DNA of 64,000 nucleotides from Nannocystis sp. (GTDB lineage Bacteria > Myxococcota_A > Polyangia > Nannocystales > Nannocystaceae), in NCBI RefSeq assembly GCF_016714285.1, contig NZ_JADJNN010000005.1, positions 124,001-188,000 of the forward strand, read 5' to 3'. Both the position numbers and the translations under genes were made by a program. Below, in pieces: positions 53,991 through 62,239 of this stretch. The notes under the pieces were generated by a model, which saw only the letters and a program-made list of their open reading frames with translations, was not told where the DNA came from and ran no database searches. How positions within the stretch are numbered: the first letter of the stretch is position 1; every line of letters starts with the position of its first letter.

Positions 53991-55181
53991 TTACAGGCGT
54001 TCGACCCGCGCGGGCAGACCCGCGAATGCGCCGTCGACGTTGCCGGCCTGCGCCTTCGCCGTGCCGTTCGGCCCGGGCGAACCCGGCTGCCCCGCAGAAC
54101 CCGCAGAACCCGCGGCGCCGTCGGGACCGGCCTTGGCCCCCTCGCCGGTCGCGCTGCCACCGGAACCCTTCGACCCGGCGGCGCCCGCCGACCCGGGCCC
54201 ACCACCGGAGCCGCCCGTCACATCGAGCACGACCAGGGTCGCCAGTTCGGGGAACTTGGCGTCGTAGTCGAACTCGATCGCCCCCCCGGGTCCACCATTA
54301 CCACCGACGCCGCCGCCACCGCCCACACCGCCGTTGCCGCCGGCGCCACCTGGATTGCCCGAGCCGCCGCTGCCACCGTGGCCACCGCTGCCGCCTGAAC
54401 CGCCGCTGCCGCCCGGTCCACCCGACGCGTGGACGGTGAACGGCCGGTCCGGATGGACCAGGACGGTATCCTCGACGTCTCCGGTGATCTTCACGAGCGC
54501 GAGTCGCTCGTGAAACGGGGTCTTGACGAAGGTCGCATACACGTGAAGGTTGGGCCCGGCCTGACCATCGCCGCCGTTGCTGCCCTGTCCGCCCGCGACG
54601 CCCGCCCCGCCTTGCCCGCCCGCCTTGTCGGAGGCCCCGCTGGCGCCCGAACTGCCCGCGGCGCCCGCAGTGCCCGCGTCGCCGCTCATCCCCCCGGGAC
54701 CCGCGCTGCCCACATCGGTAATGCACGAATATTCGGGCCTGTACTCCTTGGTCGCGTAGAACTTGGCGTCGTCCTTGTACGCCGTGGTGATCGCAAAGCC
54801 GCTGGCCGCGCTCACGAGCACGTCGGGGTTCGGCTGAAAGAAACCACCGTCGTCGATGGTGCCCTGATCGCTCGAGAACACGAACTCCTTGAAGTCGATG
54901 TGGCCGACCTTGCTAAAGGTGCCGGCCTTGCCCTCCCAGGTCTCCAGCGCCTTGGTCTTCCCCGCCTTCTTCTTGTGCTCCACCTCGGCGTATACCGCGA
55001 CCTGGACAGTACTCCGCGGACAGATGGCTTCGCCCTCCTGGCGCAGTCCCGGGACCATCTTCGTCAGCTTCCAGTTGTCCATGTTGACGGCGCAGGCGAC
55101 CGTCGCCAGCGCGGCGACGCCGACGAGCAGCGGGGAGAATGAGGTGAGAGATTTCCGGGACATGGACTTGTGACCTTTCAT
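53991..55181 (-). CDS. Glycine-rich (collagen-like) lipoprotein
   Basis: A 396-residue lipoprotein (A-T-V-A-C at about 30). Residues 31-155 are a normal mixed domain with conserved W-K-L and K-K-K-A-G-K. Residues 160-215 (G-x-x repeats: G-M-S-G-D-A-G-T-A-G) and 250-385 are Gly/Ala/Ser/Asn/Pro-rich, with runs such as G-G-S-G-G-S-G-G-H-G-G-S-G-G. Between them is a short folded segment (V-K-I-T-G-D-V-E-D-T-V-L-V-H-P). G-x-y triplets are frequent but irregular, so a true collagen helix is doubtful. Start ATG at 55181; ATG six codons later is equally good. Function: probably a surface matrix or spacer protein. Confidence 0.75.
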   Translation of the reverse strand: MKGHKSMSRKSLTSFSPLLVGVAALATVACAVNMDNWKLTKMVPGLRQEGEAICPRSTVQVAVYAEVEHKKKAGKTKALETWEGKAGTFSKVGHIDFKEFVFSSDQGTIDDGGFFQPNPDVLVSAASGFAITTAYKDDAKFYATKEYRPEYSCITDVGSAGPGGMSGDAGTAGAAGSSGASGASDKAGGQGGAGVAGGQGSNGGDGQAGPNLHVYATFVKTPFHERLALVKITGDVEDTVLVHPDRPFTVHASGGPGGSGGSGGSGGHGGSGGSGNPGGAGGNGGVGGGGGVGGNGGPGGAIEFDYDAKFPELATLVVLDVTGGSGGGPGSAGAAGSKGSGGSATGEGAKAGPDGAAGSAGSAGQPGSPGPNGTAKAQAGNVDGAFAGLPARVERL

Positions 55182-55382
55182 GGTGCGGCGTCCATCGCAC
55201 GCGCCATCCTACAAGTAAACAGGAAACCTGCTCGCTGACCTCGGCCAGCGCCGGAGAACTCACGCGGGTCAACGATCACCGCAGGTCGCAATTCGGCGAC
55301 CCACGGCCCGCCCGCGCCTGCCAGGATACGACCGGCCGCACTGCGGATCCCATATCGCCAGCGATCGTGTACCGTCGCACCC

Positions 55383-56024
55383 ATGCCACAGATCGAGCTG
55401 TCGGGCACCGAACTGCACACGATCGAGATCGCGGGTAGCATCACCACAGCGGCCGCGCGCCCCCTGGTCCCCACCGCATTGCCGCTGCACGAGCTGGGCG
55501 AGGGCGCCGAGCTCGGCCTGCTCTGCTTCGCCATGCGTGGCCTCGGCCTGACCCGCCCGCTCCGCCTCGGCCCGCGCCTCGACTACGGCGAGGCGCTGTG
55601 GCGCGTGGGCGTGCACTGGGCCGGTCAACCGGCATGGTTTGCGGTCGCCTGCGACCTCGACCACATGCTGGTTCGCCGCCTCGGCGCGGCGCTCGTGCGC
55701 TACCCGGTGCGCCGGGCCGCCGTCGTGGTCGAGCACGATCGGGCCCGCATCGACCGCGGCGGTCAGCACCTCGAGGTCTTCGCGGAGGTCGGCGACGAGA
55801 CCCCGCCGCCGCTACCACCGCGACCGCTGCTGGTCGCCCATGGCGGAAATCTCTACACAATCCCTTGGCGCGAGGAGCCCGCGCCGCGCCGTCACATCGC
55901 CGAGATCACCGTCGAGGACAGCGGGCTCAGCAGGGCGACCCTCGGCGCTGCACCGCGGTGGCACACGCGAGGTCTGGTACACGGCGGTCGCATCCACCGC
56001 TGCGGCGTCGCATCACCGGCGTGA
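55383..56024 (+). CDS. Hypothetical protein, DUF2071-like
   Basis: A 213-residue protein without a signal. The middle is rich in Arg/Gly/Leu strands: L-H-E-L-G-E-G-A-E-L-G-L-L-C-F, R-L-G-P-R-L-D-Y-G, and R-A-A-V-V-V-E-H-D. This is loosely like DUF2071/acetoacetate-decarboxylase-like proteins, but no catalytic residue is clear. The last 25 residues are Arg/His/Gly-rich and may be out-of-frame. It converges with the small signal-peptide protein, 11 bp away. Confidence 0.5.
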   Translation: MPQIELSGTELHTIEIAGSITTAAARPLVPTALPLHELGEGAELGLLCFAMRGLGLTRPLRLGPRLDYGEALWRVGVHWAGQPAWFAVACDLDHMLVRRLGAALVRYPVRRAAVVVEHDRARIDRGGQHLEVFAEVGDETPPPLPPRPLLVAHGGNLYTIPWREEPAPRRHIAEITVEDSGLSRATLGAAPRWHTRGLVHGGRIHRCGVASPA

Positions 56025-56035
56025 ACGACCTCGCC

Positions 56036-56386
56036 TCACTGGACTTCCTTGCACTCCCACACATCGTCCGTGATCTCCCAGATGCGATCGCCGCACGCCT
56101 CACCGGAGGCCATGAGCCGGCGCTTCGCGGCGGTCGCTAGTTCGACGGCCAGGCTCATATTCCGCGGCGCCGCGTCCGGAGCGTCGCCCTCGCAGCGCAC
56201 GCGCCACTTCAAGGCGCAGCGGACCGCGAAGTCGCAGGTGTTGTGCACCTCGAGCGACATCCCCTGGGCGACGTTCTCGGGCGCGACCTGGACGCACTCG
56301 GCGACGCTGGTCGCTCCCTGACTCTCGGTGATGACGGCGGCGTAGGCGAACAGGGCCCACGGCGCCGCGAGCATGACTCGGCGCAT
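56036..56386 (-). CDS. Small exported protein, 116 residues
   Basis: Starts at ATG 56386 after GAGAGGA, with a Sec signal M-R-R-V-M-L-A-A-P-W-A-L-F and cleavage near S-Q-G-A. The mature part, about 90 residues, has six Cys (V-A-E-C, N-T-C, R-C-A-L, R-C-E, E-A-C, W-E-C). The domain T-C-D-F-A-V-R-C-A-L-K-W-R-V-R-C resembles small disulfide-rich secreted proteins of this lineage. No named family. Confidence 0.65.
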   Translation of the reverse strand: MRRVMLAAPWALFAYAAVITESQGATSVAECVQVAPENVAQGMSLEVHNTCDFAVRCALKWRVRCEGDAPDAAPRNMSLAVELATAAKRRLMASGEACGDRIWEITDDVWECKEVQ

Positions 56387-56572
56387 GACACGATCCTCTC
56401 TCGCGCCCGGGTCCGGGTGAACGACCGGCGCTGGCCCCCAAGACAGCGACGCCCCGCGAAGGTTCCCGTGCCGACGCAGCCCCCTGTCGTATCGCCGCCG
56501 ACCAAGATCGCGCGAGCACACCGCGCAATGCGGCGTAACGCGGGAGCTCATGCGGGAACTTGTCCGGGGTTC

Positions 56573-57562
56573 ATGCCGCGCCGCCGATCGATCACCATCG
56601 TCTCGCTCGTCCTCCTCGTCGACCCGACGGGGGGATGCACGAGCTCCAACCCCGCCTTCGCCCTCGATGGCGACCCGCCGGGCCTGACGGACGCCACCGA
56701 TGCGCCAGCCAGCTCGAGCTCCGATACCAACACACCGACCACCGGCCCCGGCTCCGCGAGCAATTCGGCGAGCGCCGCGACCACCGACGCGGCGACCAGC
56801 AGCGGCGACCCGACCGCTTCAGACAGCTCCGGAGGCCCCACGACGGGCATGCTGGACACCACACAGGGCGCCGGATCGACCGGTCCCGCGGACACCGACG
56901 CCTCCAGCAGCGGCGGGCCGAACGAATGTATGGACGCCGTCGTCGGCGAGCCGGCCCGGCTCGAGATCAAGAAGGATGGCCAGGTCCTGCTGGCCTGTGG
57001 CGGCGCCATCAGCCTGACCAATGCCTTCGCCAAGTTCTCCGGCTCGACGCTGAAGCTCTACAACAGCGGGACATGCATGCAAACGGGCCCGCTCTATGAG
57101 GTCACCGGCGTGAACTTCGCGATCAAGGCGAAGGACCTCGGCGAGGGCTGCTCGGACGTCCGCATCGAATGGGCCGTCGCGCCGCCCTGCGAGGTCACGG
57201 GCTTCGGCCTCACTCGCGGGGACAAACCAACCTATGTCGGTGCATTCGGCCGCCTCACCGGGCCGGCCGGCTATACCCCGTTCTCGACCGAGCCTCTGTT
57301 CGACTGCGGCTGCACGGTCGACGACGTGGCGTGCTGCGAGCACCTCTTCGAGCAGAACCAGCAGGTGTACCAGCCCGGGGCCTACACCCTGGCGTTTCCG
57401 GGCGCGATGACCGATATCGCCGCGCCGGGCTCGATTATCGGCAGCATCGACGGCTCCGACTATCTGTTCACAAACCTGCGCTCCCAGGTCCACGAGAGCT
57501 GCGACGCGGCCCCCTCCCACGTGTGGCTCGACATCCGCTGGTGGGCGATGGCGAGCGACTGA
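56573..57562 (+). CDS. Hypothetical lipoprotein, 329 residues
   Basis: Start ATG at 56573; signal with D-P-T-G-G-C lipobox at about 21. A Ser/Thr/Gly/Asp linker of about 85 residues leads to a C-terminal domain of about 220 residues with 9 Cys (C-M-D-A, L-L-A-C-G-G, G-T-C-M-Q, E-G-C-S-D, P-P-C-E-V, F-D-C-G-C, A-C-C-E-H). Pairing suggests a disulfide-rich domain of unknown type. Same strand as the 57733 gene, 170 bp upstream. Confidence 0.7.
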   Translation: MPRRRSITIVSLVLLVDPTGGCTSSNPAFALDGDPPGLTDATDAPASSSSDTNTPTTGPGSASNSASAATTDAATSSGDPTASDSSGGPTTGMLDTTQGAGSTGPADTDASSSGGPNECMDAVVGEPARLEIKKDGQVLLACGGAISLTNAFAKFSGSTLKLYNSGTCMQTGPLYEVTGVNFAIKAKDLGEGCSDVRIEWAVAPPCEVTGFGLTRGDKPTYVGAFGRLTGPAGYTPFSTEPLFDCGCTVDDVACCEHLFEQNQQVYQPGAYTLAFPGAMTDIAAPGSIIGSIDGSDYLFTNLRSQVHESCDAAPSHVWLDIRWWAMASD

Positions 57563-57732
57563 TCGACACGCGAAGCCGCGGTCCGGTGATGCCGCGAGAC
57601 CCCACGCTGCACGTACGCAGAAGCCAGCGTACAAATTATCACCGACGCGTAACAAGCCCCACGATGCGGGAACACGGACGACGGGCGCCTCGCTGCGCTC
57701 ATTGGTCACAACCCTCGTTCGCGGAGCACCTC

Positions 57733-59130
57733 ATGCATCGTCATTGGCTTGCCGGGATCACATCGTTCTGTCTCCTCCTTCCGATCGCCTGCGGCGGCTC
57801 CGACCCGGGCGGCGGCACAGACGCGAGCACGGCCAGCGGCAGCGGCGGCAGCACCGGCGCGGTGACCAGCTCCGCCGCCACCACCTCCACACCCGCGACC
57901 GACTCCGCCTCGGCGACCGAAGGCAGCGGCAGCGCGAGCGCGAGCTCGGGCCTGACCAGCACCAGCGACACGCCAACCACAGATGTGACGACCGGGGCGG
58001 CCTGCGGGCCCGGCGAGGTGCTGTGCGGCCAGGGCTGCGTCAACACGGACTCGGACCCGGAGCACTGCGGCGCCTGCGGCATGGCCTGCGCGCCCGACGA
58101 GATGTGCACCCAGGGTCAGTGCATCCTCATGGGCACCTGCCTGCCGGGGCTGGTCCTGTGTAACGCCGAATGTATCGACGTCTCGATGGACCCGCTCCAC
58201 TGCGGCAGCTGCAACAACGATTGCAACAACGGCGACTCCTGCGTCGCCGGCAATTGCGTGCAGGGCTGCCCGGTCGGCGCCCAGCTGTGCGGCATCGACT
58301 GCGTGAACGTCGAATCCGACCACGACAACTGCGGCGCCTGCGGCCAGGCCTGCGCCCCGAACGAGGTGTGCGGCGGCGGGGCCTGCCTGGCGATGTGCCC
58401 GATGGGCACGATCAAGTGCGGCAACGACTGCGCCGACGCCAGCAGCGACCCGCTCCACTGCGGCAGCTGCAACAACGACTGCGGCGGCGGCCAGACCTGC
58501 ACCAACGGCCAGTGCACCTGCGACGGCGGCCTCCTGGCGTGCCAGGGCGGCTGCATCGACCCCCAGACCGACCCCAACAACTGCGGCGACTGCGGCAACG
58601 ACTGCCAGGGCGACTGCGTCAACGGCCAGTGCGCCTGCCCCATGGGCGAGATGACCTGCCAGGGACAATGCACCGACGTGCAGACCGACCCCGACAATTG
58701 CGGGCAGTGCGGCAACTCCTGCGACGGGAAGCTCGAGGTCTGCGACGCCGGCGACTGCGCCTGCAAGCCCGGGCTCGAGCTGTGCAACGGGCAATGCGTC
58801 GACACCGCAAACAACGCCCAGAACTGCGGGCAATGCGGCAAGACCTGCAACAACCAGCTGTGCGGCGGCGGGATGTGCGTGGCCCAGTGCGGTGGTCAGT
58901 TCCCCAACAAGTGCGGCCAGACCTGCACCAACTTCAAGGACGACCCGCTGCACTGCGGGTCGTGCAACAACGTGTGCGACAACAACGAGATCTGCGTCGA
59001 CGGGCAGTGCGAGAACTTCATCATCCCGCAGTGCAACCAGTGCCCCTGCAACGAATGCCAGGGCAACACGGACAAGTGCTGCTTCAACCAGTTCGTCAAC
59101 CACACGGTGTGCGCGGCCCAGTGCCCGTGA
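57733..59130 (+). CDS. Cys-rich repeat lipoprotein (N-C-G-x-C-G type)
   Basis: A 465-residue lipoprotein with lipobox L-P-I-A-C at about 20 and a Ser/Thr/Ala linker to residue 90. The remaining 375 residues are about ten tandem 35-residue modules, each with the pattern C-x-G-x-C-x-x-x-x-x-D-x-x-x-C-G-x-C-G/N-x-x-C. Examples: C-G-A-C-G-M-A-C-A-P-D-E-M, C-G-S-C-N-N-D-C-N-N, C-G-D-C-G-N-D-C-Q-G. The last unit has C-C-F-N-Q. This family is a Myxococcota hallmark: a disulfide-rich surface stalk or adhesin. ATG at 57733 is set by the signal peptide. Confidence 0.85.
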   Translation: MHRHWLAGITSFCLLLPIACGGSDPGGGTDASTASGSGGSTGAVTSSAATTSTPATDSASATEGSGSASASSGLTSTSDTPTTDVTTGAACGPGEVLCGQGCVNTDSDPEHCGACGMACAPDEMCTQGQCILMGTCLPGLVLCNAECIDVSMDPLHCGSCNNDCNNGDSCVAGNCVQGCPVGAQLCGIDCVNVESDHDNCGACGQACAPNEVCGGGACLAMCPMGTIKCGNDCADASSDPLHCGSCNNDCGGGQTCTNGQCTCDGGLLACQGGCIDPQTDPNNCGDCGNDCQGDCVNGQCACPMGEMTCQGQCTDVQTDPDNCGQCGNSCDGKLEVCDAGDCACKPGLELCNGQCVDTANNAQNCGQCGKTCNNQLCGGGMCVAQCGGQFPNKCGQTCTNFKDDPLHCGSCNNVCDNNEICVDGQCENFIIPQCNQCPCNECQGNTDKCCFNQFVNHTVCAAQCP

Positions 59131-59149
59131 CCTGAAACAGCGCCACGCC

Positions 59150-59175
59150 CCCGGATCTGGTGCGCCAGATCCGGG
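59150..59175. terminator. Perfect 11-bp hairpin between convergent genes
   Basis: CCCGGATCTGG pairs with CCAGATCCGGG over a TGCG loop, directly between the stops of two convergent genes. A T-containing stretch (CTTCACGGCTTCTTC) follows on the + strand; a bidirectional terminator is likely. Confidence 0.75.
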
Positions 59176-59188
59176 CTTCACGGCTTCT

Positions 59189-59818
59189 TCACGGGGTCTT
59201 CGGCCCGGCGAGTCGAGCCTCCTGGGCGCAGGTGAGCTCGCAGGTCGCACGATTGGTCTCAATCATGCCCGTGCCGCCGCGGCACGGCTTGAGGCACGCG
59301 CCGAGAGCGTCCAATACCGCCGACGACGGGGCCGCCGGCAGAGCGACCACCGCGCTCTTGCACGACCCCAGGCAGCTCTCGGACGCCTTGTCGCCGCTGT
59401 AACAGCGGTCCATGCAACGCATGACATATTCCACCGGGTCGGAGCCGACCACCGCCGCCGGGTCCCCGCCCGCGCCGCCCTTGTCGCAGTTGAAGCGACA
59501 CGCCGCCTTGTCGGCGTGCTTGAGCGTGGACGCGTCGCAGGCGAGCAGGCAGTTGGAGAATTCGCTGCGTTCGCTCGCGCTATCGGTGGGGCGGACGTCG
59601 GCGGCGACGACTGGAGGCGTTGCATCGTGCGGCGTCGCATCGTGCGGCGTCGCGGCATGCGGCGGGGCGGCATGCGGCGCAGCGACCTGACCGTCGCCTG
59701 GCACCCCCTGGCCCGCAGCGCCGGACTTCGTGGCCCCGCCGGTGACGGCGCTGCCCTCGGGATCACAGCCCGCGGCGATGATGAGTGTGGTGATGAGACA
59801 GGCGACGCGAATGGACAT
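59189..59818 (-). CDS. Cys-rich lipoprotein with P-H-D-A-T linker
   Basis: A 209-residue lipoprotein (lipobox I-I-A-A-G-C, Asp at +2). Residues 45-70 are a short tandem repeat with P-H-A-A/P-H-D-A-T units coded by a 15-bp DNA repeat. The C-terminal 120 residues hold eight to ten Cys in a regular pattern (C-L-L-A-C-D, C-R-F-N-C-D, R-C-M-D-R-C, S-C-L-G-S-C, C-L-K-P-C-R, C-E-L-T-C), which suggests a compact disulfide-bonded helical domain. Function unknown. Confidence 0.75.
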   Translation of the reverse strand: MSIRVACLITTLIIAAGCDPEGSAVTGGATKSGAAGQGVPGDGQVAAPHAAPPHAATPHDATPHDATPPVVAADVRPTDSASERSEFSNCLLACDASTLKHADKAACRFNCDKGGAGGDPAAVVGSDPVEYVMRCMDRCYSGDKASESCLGSCKSAVVALPAAPSSAVLDALGACLKPCRGGTGMIETNRATCELTCAQEARLAGPKTP

Positions 59819-60122
59819 GATGGCGCCAAGCCTGGCACCATTTCGCCGACCGGCATGCCGGGCGCGACGTCCCCGTCACGCCTGCCCCGGGCGCTCGATC
59901 CCGGCGATCGGCCCCGGCGACAAGGCCCGACTGCGCAGAAAACGCAGGTCGCACCGCCCAACCGACGCATGCATCGTGCGGCCACGCGAGCGTGCTCTGG
60001 CGATCTGTGCGGTGCCCAGGCGTCAGGGACCTCCCACTGCCCGATCGATCTTCGCGCTCGCGGTCGCGCGCGCGTGATAGCATCGCCACCGCGCCCGCAG
60101 TCTCGCGGCGCCGGAGACAGGC
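59819..60122. other. Divergent intergenic region
   Basis: About 300 bp between the lipoprotein gene above and the DUF1592 gene. No gene, repeat or clear promoter consensus can be read; the two divergent promoters must lie here. GGAG at 60112-60115 is the probable ribosome site of the DUF1592 gene. Confidence 0.6.
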
Positions 60123-62237
60123 ATGACGCGTTCCTCCCCAGACCTCGCGCTGGCCCTCGCCGGGGCGGCCCTGTGCCTCCTGACCGGCTGCTATCAGGGC
60201 TCCGCGCTCGAGTCCGCCGGTGCGAGCGCGAGCAGCACGGGTCCTGGCGCCGCCGACGACAGCTCGGCCGGCGACTCCGGCGACTCCGGTGACTCCGGCC
60301 AGGTGGTGCCCGAGGATGTGGTGCCCGAGCCGCTACACCGGCTCAACCGCCTCGAATACAACAACACGGTCCGCGACCTGCTCGCCACCAACCTCACGCC
60401 GGCCGACAGCTTCCCGCCGGACAACGTGACCCTGGGCTTCGACAACGTCGCCGAGGGTCTGACCCTGACCCCGGCGCAGATGGACCTCTACGCCACCGCG
60501 GCCCGCGAGCTCGCCACCGCGACCCTGGAGACCGCGCCGCGTTACGCCGAGCGGATCGGTGCCCGCGGCCACGCGACCGCGACGGGTCAGGCCGGCACCG
60601 CGTTCGACTGGGGCTGGTCGATGTCTCGCCACGGCGAGGGCCTCGCCTTCCCGGTCGAGCTGGCGCAGGACGAGAGCGTCACCGTCTCGATCCTCGCCGG
60701 CGGCGACGCGGTCGGCGAGCCCACGCCCGAGATGGGGCTGCAAGTCGACAACGTCGAGGTCGGCCACTGGATCGTCACCTCGTTGCCAACCGCGCCCGTC
60801 GTCTACAGCGTGCAGGTCCCGCTGACGCAGGGCCCCCACGCGGTCGTCATCACATTTCCCAACGGCGCCGACCAGCCCGCCGACAACATCTTCAACTCGC
60901 TCGTCGTCGGTTACCTCGACCTCCGCAGCGAGGCCACCGTCGTCCCGCCCGGCCGCGCCCTGGTGTATGTGTGCGAGCCCGCCGCGGCCCCCATCCCCGA
61001 AGATTGCTACCGCACGATCGTCACCGGATTCACCGCGCGGGCCTGGCGACGCCCGCTCACCCAAGCCGAGGCCGACGCGATTTTTAACTTGTGGCAGCAG
61101 CTGCGCGCCGCCGAGGGCGACGACGTCGCCGTCGGCCTGGTGGTTCGCGCCATTCTCATGTCCTCCAAGTTCCTCTACCGCCCGAGCTTCGCGGCCGCTG
61201 GCGCCGACGACTCACAGGGCGCCGCGCCACTCGACGATCACGTGCTGGCCAGTCGCCTCTCCTATTTCCTGTGGAGCAGCATGCCCGACGACGCGCTCCT
61301 CGCGGCCGCCGCGTCCGGGGCTCTGCGCAGCATCGAGGGCCTGCGCGACGAGGTTCAGCGCATGCTCGCCGATCCGAAGGCCACCGGCCTGCGACGCGGC
61401 TTCGCCTCGCAGTGGCTGGCGACCAGGGCGCTCGCGCTGCACGCCCCCGACCCCACCACCTTCCCCACATTCGACGAGCCGCTGCGCGCCGCGATGATCG
61501 CCGAGACCGAGCTCTTCTTCGGTGATTTCATGATCAACGGGCGCCCGATCGGCGAGATGATGAACCCCGACTTCGCCTACCTCAACGATCGCCTCGCCCA
61601 GCACTACGGCATGCCGCTCCCGGGCAGCCCCACGCCCACGCGGATCGACCTGCCCGCGAATACCCGCCGCGGGCTGCTGATGCAGGGCGCCTGGCTCACC
61701 GCGAATTCGGCCAGCAATCGCAGCTCGCCGGTGAACCGCGGGCGCTGGATCCTCGAGCAGCTCCTGTGCACACAGATCCCCCCGCCGCCGCCCAATATCC
61801 CGCCCCTGATGCCGCCCGCCGAGGGCCAGACCCAGCGCGAAATGCTGGCCCAGCACCGGGCCAACCCGGTGTGCGCCGGCTGCCACGATCTCCTCGATCC
61901 CGCCGGCCTCGGGATGGAGGGGTACGACGGCGTCGGCGCCGAGCGTGACCTCGAGAACGGCCAACCCCTCGACGTCTCGGGCGCGATCCCGCCAAATACC
62001 CCCTTCGAGGGCTCCGGCGAGCTCGCCCTGCTGCTCGAGGACGACCCGCGCTTCGTCGAGTGCCTCACCGATAAGCTGTTCGGCTACGCCCTCGGCCGCG
62101 AACGGGCGATCGAGGATATCGCCTACCGCAAGCGCATCAACGCGGCGTTGCCCGCCGCGGGCGGCACCCTCGACCAGCTCATCGAGCTCATCGTCACCTC
62201 CCCGGCCTTCCGCCTACGGACCGAGAAAGCAGAGTAG
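60123..62237 (+). CDS. DUF1592/DUF1587/DUF1588/DUF1585 cytochrome-like lipoprotein
   Basis: A 704-residue lipoprotein (L-L-T-G-C) with the full Planctomycete-type set: DUF1587 (about 70-130, L-H-R-L-N-R-L-E-Y-N-N-T-V-R-D), DUF1595 (about 295-360), DUF1592 (about 375-505, L-S-Y-F-L-W-S-S-M-P-D-D), DUF1588 (about 515-620) and DUF1585 (about 632-700). One c-type haem site, C584-A-G-C587-H588, lies in DUF1588. The linked DUF1552 gene is the usual partner. These proteins have no established biochemical role; export and haem are what the sequence shows. Confidence 0.93.
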   Translation: MTRSSPDLALALAGAALCLLTGCYQGSALESAGASASSTGPGAADDSSAGDSGDSGDSGQVVPEDVVPEPLHRLNRLEYNNTVRDLLATNLTPADSFPPDNVTLGFDNVAEGLTLTPAQMDLYATAARELATATLETAPRYAERIGARGHATATGQAGTAFDWGWSMSRHGEGLAFPVELAQDESVTVSILAGGDAVGEPTPEMGLQVDNVEVGHWIVTSLPTAPVVYSVQVPLTQGPHAVVITFPNGADQPADNIFNSLVVGYLDLRSEATVVPPGRALVYVCEPAAAPIPEDCYRTIVTGFTARAWRRPLTQAEADAIFNLWQQLRAAEGDDVAVGLVVRAILMSSKFLYRPSFAAAGADDSQGAAPLDDHVLASRLSYFLWSSMPDDALLAAAASGALRSIEGLRDEVQRMLADPKATGLRRGFASQWLATRALALHAPDPTTFPTFDEPLRAAMIAETELFFGDFMINGRPIGEMMNPDFAYLNDRLAQHYGMPLPGSPTPTRIDLPANTRRGLLMQGAWLTANSASNRSSPVNRGRWILEQLLCTQIPPPPPNIPPLMPPAEGQTQREMLAQHRANPVCAGCHDLLDPAGLGMEGYDGVGAERDLENGQPLDVSGAIPPNTPFEGSGELALLLEDDPRFVECLTDKLFGYALGRERAIEDIAYRKRINAALPAAGGTLDQLIELIVTSPAFRLRTEKAE

Positions 62238-62239
62238 AT

